This document shows positions 37,704 to 43,300 of a stretch of 43,300 bases of DNA, in pieces; the stretch's first letter is position 1, and each line of letters starts with the position of its first letter. Position numbers and translations under genes: made by a program. The stretch comes from a virus, in IMG/VR virus record IMGVR_UViG_3300046501_000053, positions 1-43,300 of that record; one strand, given 5' to 3'. Under the pieces are notes generated by a model. It saw nothing but the letters and a program-made list of their open reading frames with translations, made no database searches and was not told the DNA's origin.

Positions 37704-38411
37704 ATGCTTGAGTCAGAAGGTCGCGCAAAACAGGCGAAGCTGATCCGCGATTCTTTCCGTGAGCTGCAGAAAGGGGTTTTTACCTCGGTTCCCGGTCATA
37801 TTTTGGCGTTCAACCCCAAAACTCAGCTGGCTCAAGTGCAGGTTGGGATTGTCAGGGTTGACATCAACGATGCGGAATTCACCTTAAAGCCAATCATCGA
37901 AGTGCCAGTCTACTTCCCTGGTGGTGACTTCTGCCTCGAGTACCAGATAGACGATGGTTGCGAGGGTGACATCCTGTTCTCGCAGCGCTGTATTGATGGA
38001 TGGGTACAGAGCGGCGGGGTGGCATCCAACCCGATTGGGCGCTTCCACAACATACAGGACGCCATGTTCTTGCCGGGGTTCAGGTCTCAGCCCAACGTTT
38101 TGCCCGAATTCCAGAACAACGGCGTGCGCATGCGCAACCGTGCCGGCACCCAATTCGTCTGGCTGAAGAGCGACAACAGCATATCCATGGACAACGGGGT
38201 CGCCAGGTTCAACGTGCTGGCCGATGGCACAACCCTGATGCAGAACGGCGCCGGCAGCTTCCAGTTGCAGGCCGACGGCACTTTCCTGATCAACGGGCTG
38301 AAGATCACGCCGGACGGCAACGTCATCACCGCCGCCGGCACAAACCTCAACACGCACCGCCATGGCGGTGTAACCCCGGGCTCCGGGACAAGCGGAGTTC
38401 CAGTTCCATGA
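37704..38411 (+). CDS. Baseplate spike protein (gpV / Gp138-like)
   Basis: 235 residues. The OB-like N-terminal domain (GVFTSVPGHILAFNPKTQLA, PVYFPGGDFCLEYQIDDGCE) is typical of Gp138/gpV spikes; the C-terminal half is a repetitive beta helix (GTTLMQNGAGSFQLQADGTF) ending in NTHRHGGVTPGSG with an HxH motif. In P2-like spikes HxH holds an iron ion at the tip. Membrane-piercing spike of the contractile tail. Confidence 0.85.
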   Translation: MLESEGRAKQAKLIRDSFRELQKGVFTSVPGHILAFNPKTQLAQVQVGIVRVDINDAEFTLKPIIEVPVYFPGGDFCLEYQIDDGCEGDILFSQRCIDGWVQSGGVASNPIGRFHNIQDAMFLPGFRSQPNVLPEFQNNGVRMRNRAGTQFVWLKSDNSISMDNGVARFNVLADGTTLMQNGAGSFQLQADGTFLINGLKITPDGNVITAAGTNLNTHRHGGVTPGSGTSGVPVP

Positions 38412-38758
38412 CCGTACGCAGGCTGGACGAAGATACGGGCGACATCGTGACGCGCGGGCAGCAATTCATCACCGGCCAGTCCGAGGTTGCCCAGACCGTG
38501 CTTACCCGGTTGCGCCTGTTCCTGGGCGAGTACTTCCGGGACATCACCGATGGCACGCCGTGGTACGAGCAGATCCTGGGCAAGTTCACCAGCCTATCCA
38601 CCGCCGAGGCGGCACTCAGGGCGCGCATCGCCAACACGCCCGGCGTGATCCGGCTCACCAGCTTCTCCGCTGACTTTGACATCAATAACCGCACCTACAG
38701 CGTAACAGCTGGGATTCTCACCGAGTTCGGTCTGGAAGAGGTAACACTGAATGGCTAG
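38408..38758 (+). CDS. Baseplate wedge protein (gp25 / W-like)
   Basis: 116 residues from the ATGA overlap. MTVRRLDEDTGDIVTRGQQF, RLFLGEYFRDITDGTPWYEQ and TPGVIRLTSFSADFDINNRT fit the small wedge subunit family that starts sheath assembly. It overlaps the J-like gene by eight bases. Confidence 0.78.
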   Translation: MTVRRLDEDTGDIVTRGQQFITGQSEVAQTVLTRLRLFLGEYFRDITDGTPWYEQILGKFTSLSTAEAALRARIANTPGVIRLTSFSADFDINNRTYSVTAGILTEFGLEEVTLNG

Positions 38759-39965
38759 CCTGACTTCGACCGGCTACGTGCTACAGACGCAAAATGACTG
38801 GTTCGCCCAGGAGCGGCAGTTATATCTGGACATCGATCCACTATGGAACCTAGACCCGTCGACGCCTGACGGCCTGAAAATGGCGCACGACTCCGAGATC
38901 TTCTATGCGCTCGACGAGACGCTGCAGCAGGCCTACAACTCTAAAGATCCGAACAAGGCCAAGGGAAACGATCTCGATATTGTCTGCTCGCTGACTGGCA
39001 CCATCCGCTCTGGTGGTTCGAGATCCAACACCCCGCTAACGCTAATCGCCACGCCAGGTACCGTTATTCCGGCTGGAAACCGATTTGAGTCGATCACCAC
39101 CGGCAGCCGATGGGTCACGGACCAGACTGTTACAGCGGACTCGCTGGGGTCGGCGACTGTCAACGCGACGTGCACAGTCGTCGGGCCTACCCAGGCTGAC
39201 GCTGGCACCATCACCCGCATCGTGGACGTGGTTGCCGGCCTTGCTGGCGTGACAAATGCCGCGCCAGCAACACCAGGTACTCAAGGGCAGCAGGATGAAC
39301 AGCTGCGCGTTACTCGAGCTACAGCAGTAGGGCGACCTGGCAACAACCAGATTGACTCCATGATCGGGGAATTGTTCGGGGTTGATGGCGTGCGCCGGGT
39401 GAAGGTCTACGAGAACGATACAGACAGTAGCGTGGTGTCGATAGGAAACCCATACGGGCTGCCACGCCACTCGATTGCGCCAATCATCGACGGGGGAACC
39501 GATGACGATGTGGCCATGGCGATCTACCTGAAGAAAAACCCAGGCGCATCGCTATACCAGGCTGGGACACCGTTTCAAGTAGAAGTGACATCGCCAAAAT
39601 ACCCAACCAACAAAAAGGTTATCAAGGCAAGCCGGCCGGCATACGTCGACATGATTATGGTGATCAATGTGAAAAACGACGGAACGCTGCCGCCCAATGC
39701 AGACCAGCTTATTAAAGAGGCGGTGATGGAGTACGCCGCCGGCGACCTGATCCCTGCGGATGTGGGCTTCAAGATCAGCGGGTTTGATATCGGCGAGACG
39801 GTCCCATTCAGCACAATGTTCACCCCAATCAACAAGGTCATCGGCTCTTATGGCAATAGCTACGTGACCCTGCTGCAGCTCAATGGCGCCCAAGCAAACG
39901 TTGCTATTGCCTTTAACCAGATGTCCCGCTGGACGGAGAGCAACATCACCGTAGTGATCACGTGA
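38751..39965 (+). CDS. Baseplate J-like protein
   Basis: 404 residues. Early GSRSNTPLTLIATPGTVIPA, then ATPGTQGQQDEQLRVTRATA and GVDGVRRVKVYENDTDSSVV, and the end PADVGFKISGFDIGETVPFS. This is the baseplate J/gp47 family, the wedge arm around the hub. The order gpV, W, J matches P2-type baseplates. Confidence 0.9.
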   Translation: MASLTSTGYVLQTQNDWFAQERQLYLDIDPLWNLDPSTPDGLKMAHDSEIFYALDETLQQAYNSKDPNKAKGNDLDIVCSLTGTIRSGGSRSNTPLTLIATPGTVIPAGNRFESITTGSRWVTDQTVTADSLGSATVNATCTVVGPTQADAGTITRIVDVVAGLAGVTNAAPATPGTQGQQDEQLRVTRATAVGRPGNNQIDSMIGELFGVDGVRRVKVYENDTDSSVVSIGNPYGLPRHSIAPIIDGGTDDDVAMAIYLKKNPGASLYQAGTPFQVEVTSPKYPTNKKVIKASRPAYVDMIMVINVKNDGTLPPNADQLIKEAVMEYAAGDLIPADVGFKISGFDIGETVPFSTMFTPINKVIGSYGNSYVTLLQLNGAQANVAIAFNQMSRWTESNITVVIT

Positions 39966-40606
39966 TGAACATCCCAGACCGAATTTACGCCCAGTACCGC
40001 GACAAGCCTAAGGCGGTGGCCTGGTACGCAATCGCCAGGGAGCTTGGCGGGAGCATTGAGGCGGCAGCTGAGGCTGTGCGCAAGAGCTACGACATCGACA
40101 CAGCTGTCGGAGAGCAGTTGAGTGTCATCGGTAGGATCGTCGTGGCGCCGCGGAGCTTTGTAGGATCGATGCCGATGAACCCTGGCCTGTTTGATCTAAC
40201 AGACGGCGATGAGTTTGGCGACGACGAGGCTATGTTCAGTGCTCTAACGATTGATCAAGACGGCCAACTCTCAGACGACCTATATCGGCTAGTCATCAAG
40301 GCCAAGATTGTTAAGAACAATGGCGACGCCTCGATAGAGAACATTCTTGATGGAATGAATTTTCTTCTGCCGAAAGCCGATGTGCTGCGTGTAACTGACG
40401 GCGAGGATATGTCGTTCAGTATCGAGTTCTACGGTCAGATAACCAACCTTGAGCGCTTCGCACTGCTCAATGCAGGCTTGGTTCCGAAGCCGCAAGCCGT
40501 GAGATTTAACGGATTCCTTGAAGGGTTCGATATGGTCGAATTTGGTGATGTTGATGCTGAATTTGGTGATGAAAGCGAAGAATTTGCAGGATATATAGGG
40601 GCGTAA
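39962..40606 (+). CDS. DUF2612 / gpI-like baseplate protein
   Basis: 214 residues. AQYRDKPKAVAWYAIARELG, VGEQLSVIGRIVVAPRSF and LYRLVIKAKIVKNNGDASIE give the DUF2612 pattern. The acidic end (EFGDVDAEFGDESEEF) is a short near-repeat. It connects the baseplate to the tail fibres. It overlaps the J-like stop (ATGA). AT content rises from the end of this gene into the tail fibre. Confidence 0.82.
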   Translation: MMNIPDRIYAQYRDKPKAVAWYAIARELGGSIEAAAEAVRKSYDIDTAVGEQLSVIGRIVVAPRSFVGSMPMNPGLFDLTDGDEFGDDEAMFSALTIDQDGQLSDDLYRLVIKAKIVKNNGDASIENILDGMNFLLPKADVLRVTDGEDMSFSIEFYGQITNLERFALLNAGLVPKPQAVRFNGFLEGFDMVEFGDVDAEFGDESEEFAGYIGA

Positions 40607-40607
40607 A

Positions 40608-41621
40608 ATGGCACTTAAGCTAAACGAGAGATATCCGAGCCGCTTCAATAACCCATCGGACGGATATCCACAGGGTTCTTTCAAAAACAGAACCACTCCA
40701 ACTTCGAAAGATGGCTCATACCTTGAGCAAGACTGGGCTAATGATAAAGAGGGATTCTTTCAGTCGCTTCTGTCGGCTGCCGTAGTACAGGCGAACGGAT
40801 CTGTAGATAGGGTAGGTAGTTCGCAATATTTCGATGCAATGAAATCCATTATTGCGAGTGCCGGTGTTAGCTTCAGTAATATCACAGGAAAACCGACCAC
40901 CCTTTCCGGGTACGGAATTACTGATGGCATGCTGAAAAATACTGGCGGCATCGGGTCCACCCTGAACACTCCAACAGCGTCCGACACCAACGCTGCTTTG
41001 GCTGGCGGCCTGTGGTCCTTGGCTGGGACTGCTAGTGCCCCGTTCGCCAACGGCATGCTCCTGCGCGGCAACTACAACGGCGCCTTGAGCTGGACCCAGA
41101 TCGCGACAAGCATCGATAACGCCGGGATGTTTTGGCAGGGCTCTATTAACGGAACCATCAACCCGTGGAGGCAGGTCTGGGACTCTGTAAGCTTCAACCC
41201 GGCATCCAAGATCAACGCCACAAACGTCGCAAATGCGGGCTTCGCCAACAGTACGACAGACACCCCGTTCATGACGCACTCCAACGGGACTACTGTAGCC
41301 CTGTCGAAGAAAAACACGGCTCAGCTGGCGACCTCCGGGTGGAGCAAAAACACTGACACCGGCGAGATCATTCAATGGGTTGAATATTTGATCGGGGATA
41401 TCCCATCCAACCCAACAAAAGCTGTAGCGTGGCCTATTTCTTTCCCTACTGCATGTCTCAATGTTATCTGTGGATTCAAGCAGTCCAGCACGTCATTCAG
41501 GGCAAACGCCACTGCCAATTATATCGGCGCAACCACCTCCGGATGTACCGTAAAACTGGATAACTGGGCCTCCGGCCAAGACCCGCAATTAACGCTAGTA
41601 GTGCAGGCTCGAGGTAACTAA
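40608..41621 (+). CDS. Tail fibre protein (gp53-like C-terminus)
   Basis: 337 residues. N-terminal NERYPSRFNNPSDGYPQGSF attaches to the baseplate; ITGKPTTLSGYGITDGM is a repeat typical of fibre shafts; the end LATSGWSKNTDTGEIIQWVE and LTLVVQARGN is a gp53-like receptor-binding tip. No sign of a DGR variable repeat in it. Codon use is more AT-rich at its start than in its neighbours, suggesting past exchange. Confidence 0.85.
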   Translation: MALKLNERYPSRFNNPSDGYPQGSFKNRTTPTSKDGSYLEQDWANDKEGFFQSLLSAAVVQANGSVDRVGSSQYFDAMKSIIASAGVSFSNITGKPTTLSGYGITDGMLKNTGGIGSTLNTPTASDTNAALAGGLWSLAGTASAPFANGMLLRGNYNGALSWTQIATSIDNAGMFWQGSINGTINPWRQVWDSVSFNPASKINATNVANAGFANSTTDTPFMTHSNGTTVALSKKNTAQLATSGWSKNTDTGEIIQWVEYLIGDIPSNPTKAVAWPISFPTACLNVICGFKQSSTSFRANATANYIGATTSGCTVKLDNWASGQDPQLTLVVQARGN

Positions 41622-41623
41622 AG

Positions 41624-42199
41624 ATGAAAATATACTTTCGCGCCAAAAATATTGGGTTTTACAGCGAAGAGGCCCATGGAGCTCGCACATTATTGATCCC
41701 GGATCCTAGCTGGGTTAGGCCTACCATTGCTTTTACCCCAGCAGATACTGGGATTGAGGATGTGCCGCCCGAGGAGACGCAGATCCCGGATATGAGCGTT
41801 TCAGCTCCATGGATCGAAGTCCCGAATCCGCTGTGCACACTGCCGCCCGAGTCGGAACTGGTTGAGATTTCGGAAGAAAAGTATGCCGAAATCTTTTCGG
41901 GTATCGCTTCGGAAATAAAGGAAATCGTAAGCGGCCCGGACGGATATCCGATGCTTAAGGATCCGGATCCCCTTACTCCGGAGCAGCTTTCCCTCTTTGC
42001 CACAACGAAAAGGGACGGGCTCCTGGTGCTGTCGGCGACAAGAATTGCTCCACTGCAGTCCGCCGTGGACCTGGATGACGCAACCGCCTCCGACATCGCC
42101 AATCTGAAAAAGTGGAAGCAATACCAGGTGGCGCTGAACCGCATCCAAGATCAGCCCGCATTCCCGCGGGACATCGCCTGGCCTGTTGAGCCGTCCTGA
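41624..42199 (+). CDS. Tail fibre assembly chaperone
   Basis: 191 residues. The N-terminal part begins MKIYFRAKNIGFYSEEAHGA; the C-terminal LSLFATTKRDGLLVLSATRI and LKKWKQYQVALNRI plus QPAFPRDIAWPVEPS are the standard end of Caudo_TAP chaperones. It folds or trimerises the fibre encoded just upstream. Confidence 0.88.
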   Translation: MKIYFRAKNIGFYSEEAHGARTLLIPDPSWVRPTIAFTPADTGIEDVPPEETQIPDMSVSAPWIEVPNPLCTLPPESELVEISEEKYAEIFSGIASEIKEIVSGPDGYPMLKDPDPLTPEQLSLFATTKRDGLLVLSATRIAPLQSAVDLDDATASDIANLKKWKQYQVALNRIQDQPAFPRDIAWPVEPS

Positions 42200-42208
42200 G
42201 CAACGCCG

Positions 42209-42240
42209 AGTTGAGAACTCGCCGCCATTGAGCGGTTTTT
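42209..42240 (+). terminator. Possible terminator before the lysis genes
   Basis: A 5-bp stem (GAGTT / AACTC) is followed at once by CCGC / GCGG and TTTTT. The stems are short, so strength is doubtful. It would separate tail fibre from endolysin transcription. Confidence 0.45.
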
Positions 42241-42256
42241 GTGCCCGGAGAAACCC

Positions 42257-42862
42257 ATGCCGATTACTGAGCAGCAGTTGCTGCAGATACTCCCGAACGC
42301 CGGCCGCCAAGCCGGCGTTTTTGTTCCTGTGCTGAATACGGCCATGGCCAAGTACGGAATCGTCACCAGGTTGCGCAGCGCCGCATTCATCGCCCAGATC
42401 GGGCATGAGTCGGGACAGCTGGCGCGCCTGGTGGAAAATCTGAACTACAGCGCCGAAGGACTGATGAAGACATGGCCCGGCCGGTTCGACTTGCCTCGGG
42501 CCACGGCTGCTGCCCGCAAGCCCGAGCAGATCGCCAATATCGCGTACGGCGAACGCATGGGTAACGCAGCCCCAGGTGATGGCTGGAAGTACCGGGGACG
42601 CGGCCTGATCCAGGTGACAGGGAAGAGTAACTACGCCGCGTGCGGGGATGCCCTTGGCCTGGACCTGATTGGTAGCCCCGAGCGTTTGGAGCAGCCGCAA
42701 TACGCGGCGCTTTCGGCGGCCTGGTACTGGGCGATCAATGGGTTGAACACCTTGGCCGATGCCGGTGACCTCAAGGGAATCACCCAGCGCATCAATGGTG
42801 GGCAGACTGGCGCGGCAGATCGCGGCGATCTGTACACCCGGGCGCTAAGGGTGCTGGCATGA
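42257..42862 (+). CDS. Endolysin, glycoside hydrolase family 19
   Basis: 201 residues. The start is the ATG at 42257 with GGAG eight bases upstream. FIAQIGHESGQLARLVENLN carries the catalytic Glu; WKYRGRGLIQVTGKSNYAAC, YAALSAAWYWAINGLN and ITQRINGGQTGAADR are the GH19 landmarks. No signal peptide, so export depends on a holin. It cuts peptidoglycan at lysis. Confidence 0.92.
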   Translation: MPITEQQLLQILPNAGRQAGVFVPVLNTAMAKYGIVTRLRSAAFIAQIGHESGQLARLVENLNYSAEGLMKTWPGRFDLPRATAAARKPEQIANIAYGERMGNAAPGDGWKYRGRGLIQVTGKSNYAACGDALGLDLIGSPERLEQPQYAALSAAWYWAINGLNTLADAGDLKGITQRINGGQTGAADRGDLYTRALRVLA

Positions 42863-43230
42863 CGCCGGTGCAAAAGTTGGTGGGCCTTGGCCTGGTGGTG
42901 ATCCTGCTGCTGGTCTTGGGCGCCACCGCTGGGGCTTGGTTGACCGCCGGGCATTACAGGCCGCTACTCGATGCGGCCAACAACGACCTGGCCACCACAA
43001 AGTCAGCCCGGGACAATCTGGAAGAACTGGCAGGCGAGCAGGGCAAGAAGCTCGGCGAGCTGGTGCAGGCTGGAAAGGATCGTGAGCTTGCAGCAACCCT
43101 GGCCCGGAACAAGGCAACGCAGGAGGCGCAGCCTGACTTCGCCGCCGCCAATCAATTGCTCCGGGAGAGAACGGGCGGTGACCCCGCCCAGGCAGCGGCG
43201 GCGATCATTGATCAGGAGTTGGGGCTATGA
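42859..43230 (+). CDS. Rz: i-spanin (Rz-like)
   Basis: 123 residues. One N-terminal membrane helix (LVGLGLVVILLLVLGATAGA), then a long coiled coil (LLDAANNDLATTKSARDNLE). Typical inner-membrane spanin that spans the periplasm and works with Rz1. ATGA overlaps with endolysin upstream and Rz1 downstream. Confidence 0.85.
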   Translation: MTPVQKLVGLGLVVILLLVLGATAGAWLTAGHYRPLLDAANNDLATTKSARDNLEELAGEQGKKLGELVQAGKDRELAATLARNKATQEAQPDFAAANQLLRERTGGDPAQAAAAIIDQELGL

Positions 43231-43300
43231 GGATATTTCTGATGGGGCTGGTTTTGCTGCTGGCGGGGTGCGCAGGCAGAGAGCCTGAAGTTCGCACGGT
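43227..43300 (+). CDS. Rz1: o-spanin lipoprotein Rz1 (partial)
   Basis: ATG overlapping the Rz stop (ATGA), reading MRIFLMGLVLLLAGC and running off the right edge. The lipobox LLAGC shows an outer-membrane lipoprotein. Here Rz1 follows Rz, whereas in lambda it is embedded within Rz. Confidence 0.85.
   Translation, partial: MRIFLMGLVLLLAGCAGREPEVRT

Noticed and set aside
40608-41621. Tail fibre as a DGR target
   Set aside because: Its 3' end has no match to the 101-bp template and lacks the ERLARPVR-type invariant end.
1-43300. tRNA or rRNA genes
   Set aside because: No cloverleaf or rRNA-like sequence was recognised by eye; a tRNA-scanning program would be needed to exclude them.

Overview
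The window is nearly all of one temperate, contractile-tailed (myovirus-type) phage or prophage. The host is probably a Pseudomonas of the fluorescens/putida type. That host call is inferred from the GC-rich sequence, the packed start-stop overlaps (ATGA, GTGA, TGATG) and gene families common in Pseudomonas prophages (DUF1073 portal, DUF2213 protease, DUF2184 capsid, DUF3383 sheath, GH19 endolysin, NinB/NinG). No host gene is recognisable. Only a doubtful fragment of an integrase-position gene reaches the left edge, and Rz1 is cut off at the right edge.

Layout. Positions 1-12738 are a long leftward (minus-strand) early operon: an AlpA/Xis-like regulator, small hypothetical genes, a SAM methyltransferase, a DUF4406 protein, a diversity-generating retroelement (DGR), Gp157, a Rad52-like annealing protein, a DUF3268 zinc-finger protein, many mini-genes and an HNH/AP2-type protein. 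Positions 12739-13138 hold its promoter, two operators and a boxA leader. A secreted moron gene lies at 13139-13480. Positions 13523-14611 are the immunity switch (cI, three operators, cro). Positions 14641-20013 hold the rightward early genes (two small DNA-binding-like proteins, Rha/KilAC antirepressor, O with iterons, P, NinB, NinG, Q-position protein). A lambda-like late promoter and terminator follow at 20021-20125. Then come a holin-like cluster, terminase, portal, head genes, neck, sheath and tube, frameshifted tail chaperones, a short tape measure, baseplate, a second secreted moron, tail fibre and its chaperone, endolysin, Rz and Rz1.

The outstanding element is the DGR at 3777-6170. 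One 101-bp template repeat (TR) matches the 3' ends of two different target genes (VR1, VR2). By hand alignment, all 24 differences (10 in VR1, 14 in VR2) fall on template adenines, and none of the 73 non-adenine positions differs in either copy. An Avd-type gene lies between the targets and the TR. The reverse transcriptase stops after about 176 residues, just past the first catalytic Asp motif, and runs into the C-terminus of a cytosine-C5 methyltransferase. The YxDD motif is therefore missing and the element looks crippled in cis.

Other points of note are a portal protein with a C-terminal 2H-phosphoesterase domain like the anti-CBASS protein Acb1, a correctly phased TTTTTTC slippery heptamer in the tail chaperone, five copies of a 15-bp operator, a probably leaderless cI transcript, four iterons inside the O gene, an RBS-sequestering hairpin before the annealing protein, and two secreted moron genes with alike extended -10 promoters. 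Domain calls come from reading translated sequence and from family knowledge; no database search was run.
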